Shown here: one piece after another, positions 44,351 to 55,973 of the stretch
How positions within the stretch are numbered: the stretch's first letter is position 1
Layout of the letters: each line of letters opens with the position of its first letter
NCBI GenBank assembly: GCA_026027325.1
Contig: JAMSLZ010000006.1
Coordinates: 868,001 to 932,000 of the forward strand
Direction: 5' to 3'
Length of the DNA: 64,000 nucleotides
From: Actinomucor elegans
Taxonomy: Eukaryota; Mucoromycota; Mucoromycetes; Mucorales; Mucoraceae
Notes under the pieces: generated by a model
Databases searched by the model: none
Seen by the model: the letters and a program-made list of their open reading frames with translations, nothing else
Told to the model about the DNA's origin: nothing
Program-made: the position numbers and the translations under genes

Positions 44351-45580
44351 TTAAAGCAAAGGCTCTCTTTCTAAAGGTGAAACGGTTACAAGCGAGACTA
44401 GTAATTGCCAAAGGTACATGATGTAAATACACATGATACCCCAAAGAGTACGGTTTTTAGGAGGAGTTTGCTGAATGCCCATTTCTTCATCATATGTATT
44501 TACAATCGATGAGCTTGCAGTATTGCTTGCATTTGGATGGTCGATCGATCCATAACAAGATTTAGGCGGTGATGAGCTGTTAATGAGATCCGCCAAAGAC
44601 TGATATGACATAATAGATGCACTATCTTCTAGTGAAGACCTTTGACTAAAAAACGATTCTGATCTAGTCACGGGGCTGTTTGGTGCAACTTTTGGTTCTT
44701 CTACTTCAATCAAAGTGTTACTAGCAGCGTTGTAATCGTCATTGGTTGTGAAATTTGAATTTATACTACTGATACTGATGCTACTAATACTGCTTCTGCG
44801 ACTACTAGAATGCGTTGGTGGCTGCTCATCAGAAGAAGAAGAACAAACAGACAATTCAGGTTCTTCAGGCGACAGTGGGTCTAATATCACAATGTCTTGT
44901 TCATTATTATCTGTATGAATCGTCAATAGTGATGAATCAAAGCTATGCGCTTCATTTCCTAGCCAAATGTTTTGAGGAAAGATGGGTCGATCATCTGCAC
45001 CAAATGAATAGAAATACTCCTGTTCTTGTTTCTCTTTAAATAAGGTGGTAGATGAAGAAGCAATAATATCTTGTTCTTGCTCTTGATGATTTGAATCAGG
45101 ACAAGGACTTAGATTGTAATATTCGTTCCAATATTCATCTTCGTCATCGTCCTGCATGTAATCTTCTTCTGGCTCTTGTTGAATGAAAGGTGGAGTAAAC
45201 ATAAAGTCGTCACCTGATAAAAGCACTGAAGGCCTTACAGGTGTAATACCTAGTAGTGTTTGTTGTGATTTACTATAGATACTATGCAAATGCCAGTTTT
45301 CAAGAAATGAATAAGTATTTCTTTTTTTTGACGCGTCTGGGCAGTTTTGTCGAGTAAACTTGTTGATTGTCGCATAAAAGGCGCGGTTGGCTACTTCGAA
45401 ATTGGAATCATAGTAAGCTGGGTATTCTTCTAGTAACAATCCAGGTGTGTTTAGATGTTGACCATAGAAATAAAGATCTTCTTGTTCAGTTTCGGTACGG
45501 AAATTTTTGATTTTTTCAGCCTGTTCAACTGCAAGTTCAGGTACAATGGCTGAAGGTGAATTCTGTAAGCTACTCAGCAT
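44351..45580 (-). CDS. Unknown protein with C-terminal membrane segment
   Basis: Single exon, 409 aa, not recognised. The N-terminal 130 residues look foldable (aromatic-rich: EDLYFYGQHLNTPG, YPAYYDSNFEVANRAFYATINKF, SFLENWHLHSIYSK). The middle is acidic and Ser-rich (DDDEDEYWNEYYN; long Ser runs SSSRRSSISSISISS). Near the C-terminus one hydrophobic helix (about 380-400, LWGIMCIYIMYLWQLLVSLV) is followed by a short tail SPLEREPLL. EREPLL resembles a [DE]xxxL[LI] acidic dileucine sorting motif, which would suit an endosomal/vacuolar tail-anchored membrane protein; that is inference. No homologue comes to mind; it may be lineage-specific. Confidence 0.72.
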   Translation of the reverse strand: MLSSLQNSPSAIVPELAVEQAEKIKNFRTETEQEDLYFYGQHLNTPGLLLEEYPAYYDSNFEVANRAFYATINKFTRQNCPDASKKRNTYSFLENWHLHSIYSKSQQTLLGITPVRPSVLLSGDDFMFTPPFIQQEPEEDYMQDDDEDEYWNEYYNLSPCPDSNHQEQEQDIIASSSTTLFKEKQEQEYFYSFGADDRPIFPQNIWLGNEAHSFDSSLLTIHTDNNEQDIVILDPLSPEEPELSVCSSSSDEQPPTHSSSRRSSISSISISSINSNFTTNDDYNAASNTLIEVEEPKVAPNSPVTRSESFFSQRSSLEDSASIMSYQSLADLINSSSPPKSCYGSIDHPNASNTASSSIVNTYDEEMGIQQTPPKNRTLWGIMCIYIMYLWQLLVSLVTVSPLEREPLL

Positions 45581-46318
45581 CTAGCAATTTGGTATTAGTA
45601 TACAGTGATTTGGTATATAGTCTGTCGAGAGGTCAATACATACAATATCAAAAAGATATAAGAGAGTAAGTGTAGATCAAAAAGAAAGAAAAAGAAAAAC
45701 TTCTCTTGTAAAAAAAATGAAAAAAAAATGAACCGTTAAATAATCCATAAAGCATGACCTTTAATTGAATCTTAATCAAACGACAGTTTAATTCTTTAGT
45801 GAAACGTTGGAATCATATGAGAAAAAAAACTAAGGGCAAAGCGGAGGTGCCTTCTTTATTCGGCTAACTGCTAAACAATAACAACTACCTATTTAGATAC
45901 TACAAGATCTGCCCAAAGAAAAAAATAAAAATAAAAAAACAAACCTGCATCTTTTCTTTAGTTTTGACATCGGAAAAGCGTGTTACAGTCTAGTAGCAAA
46001 AAAAAAATGGCGGGACATATCCTATTGGCTTATGAATAGCTCCGCCATTTTGTGATTCACTTGCTATATAGCAAAAAAATAAGACGTGCAAGTATTCAAG
46101 AACACTCAAAAGTACATTCTACAAGTATATCTTTTGAAATGCACTATAACCACCAGTTCTTTTAAGATAAAGCCAAGTGTAACCGTGCAAAAAGATGACA
46201 TGACAAAGAGCATCGAAAGAAACGTCACGCATTTTTCAAATTCCTTAAAACTATAACCGCCGGGCATTCATAACATATAACCGAGAACATATATACTTGC
46301 AACTTGTTTATTATTATT
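45581..46318. promoter_or_regulatory. Divergent promoter region
   Basis: About 0.74 kb between the outward-facing 44351 gene and the MICOS gene, with A runs (45708-45728, 46000-46008, 46073-46079) and no ORF. No TATA box in a convincing position was seen. Confidence 0.45.
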
Positions 46319-46750
46319 ATGCCTAAAGCCTCGACACTATTCGCTGGTATTACCTTGGCAACCTTGATCACATACCAATCGCGTATCAATTTGGTGACCA
46401 ACACAGCAAATGTCCAAAGAAAATTAGACGAAGCTAAAGAAAAGGCCGATCTCATTACCAACAAAAAAGACGATCCTCTTGTTAGACTTTCACTTCACCG
46501 TCCTACTAGCTCTGTAGAACAATTCATTGATAATACTAAATCTTATTATAAAGGCCGCCTTGTACCTTCAGGTAATTATATATATGTATCATGATTTTAA
46601 TATTCTCGTGATTAAAAAAAAACCTTTATAGTAAAAGAGTCTTGGAATGCTCAAGTGATGTGTGTTACTTTAGCTATTATTCAATCTGATTTACCATACA
46701 AGGCCAGTAGATTTGTGCTTAAAAACGTGTTTGGATGCAATCCACAATAA
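46319..46750 (+). CDS. MIC12: MICOS complex subunit, MIC12/MIC13 (QIL1) family
   Basis: Two exons: 46319-46571 and 46632-46750 (123 aa). A short N-terminal hydrophobic segment (TLFAGITLATLITYQ, about residues 5-19) is followed by a charged helix and a C-terminal region VKESWNAQVMCVTLAIIQSD that matches the family signature (IRDSWNAGIM in human MIC13, IKDIWNEQIR in yeast Mic12). These small inner-membrane proteins link the Mic60 and Mic10 subcomplexes at crista junctions. Size fits (yeast 106, human 118). The signature crosses the splice junction, which supports the intron. The family call is good; whether it is better named MIC12 or MIC13 is convention. Confidence 0.78.
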
Positions 46751-47308
46751 AGAAATGTGTCGCCTCACTTTTTTTTAAGCATAGTTTGCAATTAAACCTA
46801 ATTATTTAACACTACTATTGTGTCCATTACAATGTTATAAATAAAATAACATTGAAAGCATGTACATTTTGCAGTCTCTAAGCGAAGCTCTGGACTTTTT
46901 TTTTTTTTTTTTTTTTGCTTGAATATTTGGTCGCGTTAAAAACACAGTAGATAATAAGCCCTTTCATCATACAAAGAATCAGTCCGTTCTCTAATCAGTC
47001 AAAGTGAAGATATGCTCAAATTGCCACAACTATTATGCCTTTGAAGGCTTCTAGTGTTTAAATCGATTACTGCATGTACCCTAGCAGTTAATTTTATCAA
47101 AAAGAGCAAGCAACTTTCTATAGTTTACTCAAGAATTGTTGATATTCATCAGTTGATTATTCAAAACACTACAATGACCGTTTTTTCAATGCCCGCACTC
47201 TACAATTTGCATATCTCTATTATCATCCCATAAAGCTACATTGACAAGCAGCTTTTTATATGGTAAAAAACACCCTTTTTTCTATCATTTGCCCGAAAAT
47301 TACTGATA

Positions 47309-47353
47309 TATCTCGGTTCATTATGGAATCAGATGCATTGCAGTGATTCAAAT
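47309..47353 (-). repeat. Dispersed intergenic repeat, copy 12 (reversed)
   Basis: ATATCTCGGTTCATTATGG and AATCAGATGCATTGC; a weak, shortened copy. Confidence 0.4.
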
Positions 47354-47987
47354 GGGATGTCTGATAACGTATTTTCATTCTCCGGTTATATTCACACTAA
47401 TCATCGTACATTTTTCATGTAGTACCTGCTAACATGAAGACTTACTCAGGGCAACTAATTCATATCCAAGAGTATTTTCTGCTACACTTTTTGATCGAAA
47501 ATAAGCTGTTTGTCTCGGTCCGCTGATTATCTAGATGTGATCTTGTTATTCAAATAGGTGCGATACCGATAATCTTTTCTGGACATTCATTGGTAGACGG
47601 AAATGTAATATTATTTTCGGAGCTTACTCTGAATTTTTGATAATTACTTTAATTTTGATTTCTATAATAACGAAGCGTCGATAAACGGAACATGTCTATG
47701 CAGTATTTGAAGGTTATGCAGTTACGTGTCAAGTGATGTATATATACTTTTATTGTCTTCAATCCGTTGAGTGTTCTTTGGTGAAAAGTCAATTTGGAGT
47801 TTTGTTGAAGTACCGTCCTCGGTCGCGCGCCATATTGGTAAACTATATAGCAAAAGTATATTCCAAATAATCGTATATACTGGTTTTATATTTTATCTTC
47901 GGCTTGAAAATAAAATAAGAAATAGCTACGAAAGATAGATGAGTTATAGTAAACTTCATATCTTTGATTTTTCGATTTCTACTTCTT

Positions 47988-48052
47988 AGATCTCAACCGA
48001 CCTTGATCCACTCTCACATCCGATTGGTGGTCCTTCTTCAGAATAGACTGCT
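47988..48052 (-). repeat. Dispersed intergenic repeat, copy 13 (reversed)
   Basis: AGATCTCAACCGACCTTGAT, CTCACATCCGATTGGTGGTC and CTTCAGAATAGACTGC cover almost the whole unit. Confidence 0.7.
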
Positions 48053-48170
48053 TTATCTATTAAAATATTTATTTGATTAAAGTACCATAAATATATCGTA
48101 TTGTTGGCCACGGTGTTTTATTGTATACATTTTATATCATCTATTGTATCTAATCATTATTAGCTCTATC

Positions 48171-48215
48171 AGCTGATCGGGGTTCAATGTCACATTTGAC
48201 AAGTAGTCCATCTCC
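48171..48215 (-). repeat. Dispersed intergenic repeat, copy 14 (reversed)
   Basis: GATCGGGGTTCAATGTCAC then ATTTGACAAGTAGTCCATC; the distal part is lost. Confidence 0.6.
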
Positions 48216-48980
48216 AAGTCGTCATGGAGAAGCCACTGTAGGTTTTATTGGATGACTCTACGCTTAATCGAGCTGTTTGGCGTACAAGACCTGCATAGAC
48301 TAAAATTTGAGTACGACCTTGGCCTGTTAGTCAAATGTCTGTAGCCGTCAATGGTAAGGTTGGTTTAGTACTTGATTCACTTTCTGTGTATTACTGAAGA
48401 ACTGAATAAAGGTTTATATCCGGAATATGTTTCCCTATTGGTATTACTGGAAGGCTGTTTGAAAAAAAAAAAAGTCATATTTTAAGGTAATTTCGTTCAA
48501 GTTACAACTACCCTGAAAACCAAATGTTTGAGTTTGGGCGCTTTCTATCCCAAGTCATTTGTATCGTCTTAAGAGCGCATCTATTTGTATAATTAGGTCG
48601 AATAAATTACAAATGTTTAGAATCTGCAGCCGTTTAAAGGTCAATCCGAACAAGTCAAGGCTTCCTTTTATGAGCGTAAAATTTAAACTAGTTGCCAGCA
48701 AAAGTTTCGTTGCATTCAACTAGTCTACATAGGTAACTCCGCACGGGATTATTGGGAAACCTTGAAGTTTCCTTTATAGCAAAATCACAACACCACAAGT
48801 TTTTAACTTTTCAACATTTGTGAGTTTAAGTCGAGATAAATGAACAAAAGCTTTGGTTGGTATACAGATAAATAGTGACAAAGTTTTAAATTTTGATAGC
48901 CACTTCATTCTACAAAAAAAAAAAAAGACTTAAAAACAGTCTAATTTATGGCCAATCATTAGCTACTCAGGAAATGTTGA

Positions 48981-49345
48981 TTGGTAACCAGGCAAGTATT
49001 CAAGTGTCCTGAACATTTAACCAAGTACGAAGCTGCTGCTTTACCATTGGTTGATCTTATTGCTTACTATTAAACGCACACGCATACACAATAATCTTGT
49101 ATATCTATAATCTAATTGACATTCAAATATTTATTGGAGCCCTCTTGACTAAATGCGCCGCCAAGAAAGGCGATTATGGCCTTATCACTGGCAGTAGTGG
49201 TGATGTTGCGCTTTATGCTTTGCAATTCGCGATCGCAGTAGGCGCTAATGTCTCTGACACCTCTTCTGATCCAGGAAAAGATAAAGGTCAAGCCGACTTG
49301 AGGTTGGGAGGACTTAATAAGAAGAGTAAAATAGAGGCTGTATAA
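48981..49345 (+). pseudogene. Relic of a zinc-type medium-chain alcohol dehydrogenase/quinone oxidoreductase
   Basis: Two separated frames resemble consecutive parts of the MDR superfamily. At 48981-49069 the reading FKCPEHLTKYEAAALPLVD resembles the segment before the cofactor domain. It hits a stop at 49072. At 49136-49345 the reading GALLTKCAAKKGDYGLITG, SSGDVALYALQFAIAVGAN resembles the Rossmann nucleotide-binding region, although the glycine motif is altered, and it soon ends in a stop. The remaining N-terminal GroES-like half and the C-terminus are missing or beyond recognition. No plausible AG acceptor joins the two pieces. I read it as a decayed gene copy within the repeat-rich stretch. 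Confidence 0.6.
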
Positions 49346-49684
49346 GCTAATCAGATCAATAGCCTATGACCAGTAAGCCCATCATCTACGTATATAAATG
49401 CGAATGTATCACCATTATCATCCTTTTTTCAATATTCAACTGCGAGTACATATCAACCTCTACCACCTAGTTGAAATGCTATAACTTCATATTACTTTGT
49501 CAATTGAAACCAACCCCTCCTTTTCTACATTTTGCCCCAGAATCACTGACACATCTCGATTTAATTTTAACCTGGGCGCAATCTAGTTAAAATCATCCAT
49601 TCAGACATCACTTTTGTATCCACCAATTATCGTATTATTCTTTATACCAACTAGTATTACCTGTTAACCGTCTCACTTTCTACT

Positions 49685-49733
49685 CAATCGACTTCGGTTC
49701 AATATCACATCTGATTAGTATTCCATGCTTATA
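49685..49733 (-). repeat. Dispersed intergenic repeat, copy 15 (reversed)
   Basis: AATCGACTTCGGTTCAATAT, CACATCTGATTAGTATTCCA and TGCTTA. The central part is close to consensus. Confidence 0.7.
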
Positions 49734-49850
49734 TTAAAAAGCTGCGTCTTTTACCAATTCGCTTAATTGAATTACAATAAATGTATTGTGCTGTTAATAG
49801 TTCGCATCAGATTATACATAAATAATTTCATAAGCGATTACTAATTACTA

Positions 49851-49910
49851 GATCTCTTGGCCGATCTCGATCCAATTTCGTATCTGATTAGTACGGTCCG
49901 CACTCGGGAA
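49851..49910 (-). repeat. Dispersed intergenic repeat, copy 16 (reversed)
   Basis: GATCTCTTGGCCGATCTCGA, TCCAATTTCGTATCTGATTA and GTACGGTCCGCACTCGGG. It shows the right end (GATCT) clearly. Confidence 0.72.
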
Positions 49911-50358
49911 AGATGTTTCGTTTATCTATATCGTTTGTTGATGCTGTGATGTAATGCATGTGCCGAATTCGCTTTATGAACAGCCACGATTTTTATTTGG
50001 CATGCGATGCATCAGGTTACTCAAATTAGCCTTTGGACTGTTACAAACTCCTAACAATAGTGATTTATTCGATTTGATTATAAAAATGGATGTATTATTA
50101 TGTTTAGAAAATGGGTTCTCAAATGTCACATCGAATGCATCTCGTGGTGAAATCTTCGAATAGTGCTCTATTTATGCAGTCCATATTCTTCCTCGATCAG
50201 AGCAAAAACATTCCAGTAACAATGAAAATGAAAATGATGTATATAAATAGTTATTTTCTTCAGTATTGAATACAAGGATAGGATGAAGATTGTTAAAGTG
50301 GGGGGTTATAATGATAGTAAAATGTACAAGAGTAGTAGTGGAATGGATAATATATAGT

Positions 50359-51615
50359 CTAAATCTCTAAAACTTTAGAAGCAGCCTTTCTTAATCTATT
50401 CATGACTGCCATGCCTTCTCTGTCTTCCGAGATACCTTCAACAAAGATTAAATCAACTGCACGACTATCTAAATCGCGCAAACCTTTAAACATGCCTCGA
50501 GCTACTTCTTCAGGATGACCATGACGTCCCATTTGAAGTGATACACATTCAATGTTATTATCAATCATTGTTTTGGTTTCCCAAACTGCCGTTGCTCCAT
50601 CTTGGGTTGTACGCAGCATGCCAATCTTTGATACACCAACGCCTGAACGTTGAACAGCTTCTAATTGTTCTTTCCACGCTTGATCAAACTTTTGATCAAA
50701 CGCTTTATCGTTTTGGTCTTTTGGATCGATCAAGATGACCATGGCTTCAGGTGAATAATGACGGTATTTCATACCGGGTGTGGTAGGTGCCATTTCCAAT
50801 TCTTTATCTACGAAATGCTTGCGATATACTTGCAAAGACTCCATACCAGGCACAAGTTGAAGTGATTCATACGTTAATCCACCAGGACGCAAAATAGCAG
50901 GTGGAGAACGAAGTCCATCTAGTACTGTACTTTCAACACCTACATTGCATGATCCACCGTCCAAGATCAAAGGAATACGTCCTTGAAGGTCATGAAAGAC
51001 GTGGCTGGCGAGTGTGGGCGAAGGCTTACCGGATGAATTAGCTGAAGGTGCAGCTAATGGAAACCCACAGGCTTCGATCAAGCTGCGTGCTACTGGATGT
51101 GCAGGAAATCGAACAGCAACAGTAGGGTGGCCGCAAGTGACAGACGTAGGGATGAGCGATGTAGTAGGCAAAATGATTGTCAAAGGTCCAGGCCAAAACT
51201 GACGAATAATAGGCAAATAAATCTCGGGTACGGTGTTATTTGGCAAAATGGTTTTCAACATGTTGATAGAAGACACATGGACAATGAGCGGGTTGTCTTG
51301 AGGTCGGTTTTTGGCAGCAAAGATCTTGGATACGGCTTTTTCATCGAGCGCGTTAGCGGCAAGACCATACACAGTTTCGGTAGGGATACCGATAGCTTCA
51401 CCTTGCTTCAAAAACTCGACCGCTTTGTTAATAGCCTGTTGATCTTGAGCGTCAGTGATGATGCTGGTAGCATTCTGCTCGGGAAATTCGGTTGAAATGG
51501 ACGGTTGAAAAGTGAAATGGTCCGAATTGACTTTATATACTTTTGTATCAAACATAGTTGAGAAAAATGAACGTTGGATAGGTATTATAGAAGCAGTTTT
51601 GAGAGGAAACCGCAT
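50359..51615 (-). CDS. SUA5: Threonylcarbamoyl-AMP synthase Sua5
   Basis: Single exon, 418 aa (yeast Sua5 is 426). It makes threonylcarbamoyl-AMP from threonine, bicarbonate and ATP for the t6A37 modification of ANN-decoding tRNAs. The YrdC domain is complete: GEAIGIPTETVYGLAANAL, KIFAAKNRPQDNPLIVHV, QFWPGPLTIILP, VAVRFPAHPVAR, PLAAPSANSSGKPSPT and NVGVESTVLDG. The C-terminal Sua5 domain follows a linker with TPGMKYRHYSPEA. The first 20 residues are basic and Ser/Phe-rich (MRFPLKTASIIPIQRSFFST), a likely mitochondrial presequence, and an in-frame Met at codon 21 (51555) could start the cytosolic form. Secure. Confidence 0.95.
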   Translation of the reverse strand: MRFPLKTASIIPIQRSFFSTMFDTKVYKVNSDHFTFQPSISTEFPEQNATSIITDAQDQQAINKAVEFLKQGEAIGIPTETVYGLAANALDEKAVSKIFAAKNRPQDNPLIVHVSSINMLKTILPNNTVPEIYLPIIRQFWPGPLTIILPTTSLIPTSVTCGHPTVAVRFPAHPVARSLIEACGFPLAAPSANSSGKPSPTLASHVFHDLQGRIPLILDGGSCNVGVESTVLDGLRSPPAILRPGGLTYESLQLVPGMESLQVYRKHFVDKELEMAPTTPGMKYRHYSPEAMVILIDPKDQNDKAFDQKFDQAWKEQLEAVQRSGVGVSKIGMLRTTQDGATAVWETKTMIDNNIECVSLQMGRHGHPEEVARGMFKGLRDLDSRAVDLIFVEGISEDREGMAVMNRLRKAASKVLEI

Positions 51616-51783
51616 TTATAAGCAAGCGCACAAGAAAAAAGAAGCGCTGCAATAGAAAAAAAAAAAGTATGAAGTGCGTACTGTTACACTGACATATAAG
51701 CCACTGAATATAGTATAAAACAACACTTTTATGCACAAGCATGCTTTTTAGGTGTTGCCTTCTAGCATTTCATGTTTTATCGG

Positions 51784-51855
51784 ATTCAGCAGCGCATTCT
51801 GAGTATGTGTTACAAATTAGATGCTAATTTTGACCGGGATTGAGCAAGAGATCTA
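51784..51855 (+). repeat. Dispersed intergenic repeat, copy 17
   Basis: ATTCAGCAGCGCATTCTGAG, ACAAATTAGATGCTAATTTT, GACCGGGATTGAGCAAGAG, ATCT. Nearly complete. Confidence 0.7.
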
Positions 51856-51956
51856 CTAATGATTAGAGATCTCCACATGAAATGTATATAATCTATAATT
51901 GTCTATTGACAAGTATATATATATATTATTTTTCGTTTACATATAACTATTCAAAC

Positions 51957-52020
51957 AGATGTAAAAGACCATTTGACATATGAACTACTTATCTGATGTG
52001 ATAATGGGCCGAGAGATCTA
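51957..52020 (+). repeat. Dispersed intergenic repeat, copy 18
   Basis: CAGATGTAAAAGACCATTTG, ACATATGAACTACTTATCTG, ATGTGATAATGGGCCGAGAG, ATCT. The ends match the family boundaries. Confidence 0.7.
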
Positions 52021-52596
52021 GAAATGATGGAAATGAGATCTAAATGAGAAAAATTTACAAAACTGAAATTTACAAAAAAAAATTTTTTTTTGTAGAGCAT
52101 GTAGGCATCATTTTCAAGATATAGTTCATTAATGATGGAGATATAATCTATTTGATATTATGCAAACGTATTTGATTTGAATTTCAATTATATATAAAAT
52201 ACTCGAGTTATGTAATTACACTTTTAAAAGCTCAAGAAATCAGCTTTATTTAGAATAAATTCATCATTTGGAGGTAATATCAAACTATTTTTGCACTATT
52301 CAATATATAATTCAATTTTGTACACATTTGATTATTGCAAGTGTTAGGTGTAAGCATTTGTTTATGGCATTAAAAGCTGGATTACATGTTTATGTGAACT
52401 TTATTCTGGCTTTAAACAGACAAACAGACAGACGTGGACGACGACGACGACAAAGCTATTTAATATGCCGATAGCAAATCAGAAACTTCTTTTTTAAACT
52501 CCACATACAGCTGGTGACAGTTTAAGCCTGTGCTCATTTTCTCGGCCCAAATAAGAGAATGTAGCTTTTTTCTTGAGTCAATTTGATACAAACAAG

Positions 52597-54110
52597 ATGG
52601 TATCCAATTCGTTCCTCAAAAGGTTTCGAAAATTAGATGCATATGCGAAAACATTGGACGATTTTCGCGTTAGAACAGCAACGGGTGGAACTGGTAAGCC
52701 ATTCAAATGAACGCGTGAAGGACCATCATGTTAATGTATTGTTTATTCAAGTGACTTTGCTTAGTGCTTTGACTATATTTACACTCATCTTGTTTGAAAT
52801 AACAAGATATATGACACCTGTTATGCTATCTGAAATTATAGTGGACGGAGGAAAGATGGTAATAGATAAAATAAAAAAAAAAAAAAAAAAAAAAAAACCT
52901 TTCGAGGTTATCTCATTCTTGAATAGGAAAAGTTGCCTATTACTTTTGATATCACTTTTGCACATGTGCCTTGTTATAGTAAGAAACATCAATTAAATAC
53001 TGTCAAACGCATTGTTTAATTCATTATTAGTGCTTAGTTTGGATGTGATGGACGAAAGTGGGGAACATATTACGGAGTATGATCATGATGTGTACAAGGA
53101 AAGACTTGACTCGAGCGGCAGATCTATTGAAAAAGAAAAGTCAGAAGGTAACCAAGTCTGCTTGGCATAGTACGATATCTAATTTTGTATAAATAGATTT
53201 GCGTAACAAAGCAGCCAAGTTGGCATTGAAGTATAATGGATCAGTGCCTGATCACTACTGTGGCCCTTGTTACGGTGCCAACAAAGATGGTGTGGAGAAT
53301 CCTTGTTGTAACACTTGTGAAGAAGTTCAAAGAGCTTACACTGATATGGGATGGAATGCAGACTCTGACAAATTTGAACAGGTATTTCTACTGAATTGTA
53401 ATATCATGCCATTTATTTACATATTGTATGTATAGTGCATTAGAGAAGGTTGGAAAGAAAAGACTATTGCGCAGTCTAGAGAGGGCTGTCGTATGCACGG
53501 TACTTTATCAGTTAACAAATTACGCGGCAACTTTCATTTCTCGGCTGGAAGAGCCTTTAGTCAAGGTGGATCTCATATCCATGACATGTCTTCCTTTTTA
53601 CATAATGACTTTAACCAGAACTTTATGCACGAGATTCACCGCTTGCAATTTGGATCTCACGAATACAAGTTACAAAAGCAAAAACGAACAAAATCGAGTG
53701 TTCTTGTTCATCCATTAGATAACACTAAATGGGGCAATATGCAAGGTAATGGTACGATAATTAAAGTTATAGTATCCACTACTCATTAAATAATAGCTGC
53801 TATGATGTATCAATACTTTTTAAAGATCGTACCAACAGAATTTGATTTCTTGAATGGCAAGCAAACGAGAACATTTCAATATTCAGTCAGTAAACAAGAT
53901 CAGATTGTAACACATGGTGGAGGACTTCCTGGCGTCTTCTTTATGCTTGATCATTCACCTATGCGTATCATTTACTCTGAATCCAAACCTACATTTGGTA
54001 ATTTCTTGACAAATATTTGCGCTATCGTAGGTGGAATTTTCAGTGTAGCAAGGATCATTGACAGTGCTCTTTATAGAGCTGAAAAGATAGCAAACCAAAA
54101 GAAGATGTGA
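52597..54110 (+). CDS. ERV46: ERGIC3/Erv46 COPII-vesicle cargo receptor
   Basis: Seven exons: 52597-52693, 52752-52858, 52927-52978, 53031-53147, 53197-53381, 53436-53745, 53797-54110 (393 aa; human ERGIC3 is 383). The N-terminal KRFRKLDAYAKTLDDFRVRT signature precedes membrane helix 1; the lumenal part has LPITFDITFAHVPCY, SLDVMDESGE, the cysteine cluster CGPCYG and CCNTCEEVQRAY, NKLRGNFHFSAGRAF and GLPGVFFMLDHSPMRI; helix 2 (NICAIVGGIFSVARIIDS) precedes a Lys-rich tail. The cysteine cluster identifies Erv46 rather than Erv41. Known role: with Erv41 it cycles between ER and Golgi and retrieves ER residents. The 52-nt third exon restores the VPCY block, and intron 2 holds a run of 25 A. Confidence 0.93.

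Positions 54111-55973
<1,863 letters not shown>

Larger units (their letters stand above)
46751..50358. other. Gene-poor region with repeat copies and a gene relic
   Basis: About 3.6 kb, the longest stretch without a functional gene. It holds a 21-nt T run (46896-46916), five reversed copies of the dispersed repeat (47309, 47988, 48171, 49685, 49851), and a decayed zinc-type oxidoreductase (48981-49345). A 69-codon frame at 49954 is unsupported. The last part is the 3' flank of SUA5. Confidence 0.6.
51616..52596. other. Divergent intergenic region SUA5/ERGIC3 with two repeat copies
   Basis: About 0.98 kb holding promoters of both genes and two dispersed repeat copies 100 bp apart (51784-51855, 51957-52020). 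Both copies lie between divergent starts. No ORF is supported. Confidence 0.55.

Noticed and set aside
48178..48195. tRNA or Pol III B box (GGGTTCAATGTCAC-like)
   Set aside because: No cloverleaf or A box at the right spacing; it is part of the dispersed repeat.
49097..49345. Intact oxidoreductase gene
   Set aside because: Upstream part is interrupted by stops, lacks the catalytic domain and a splice acceptor; called a relic.
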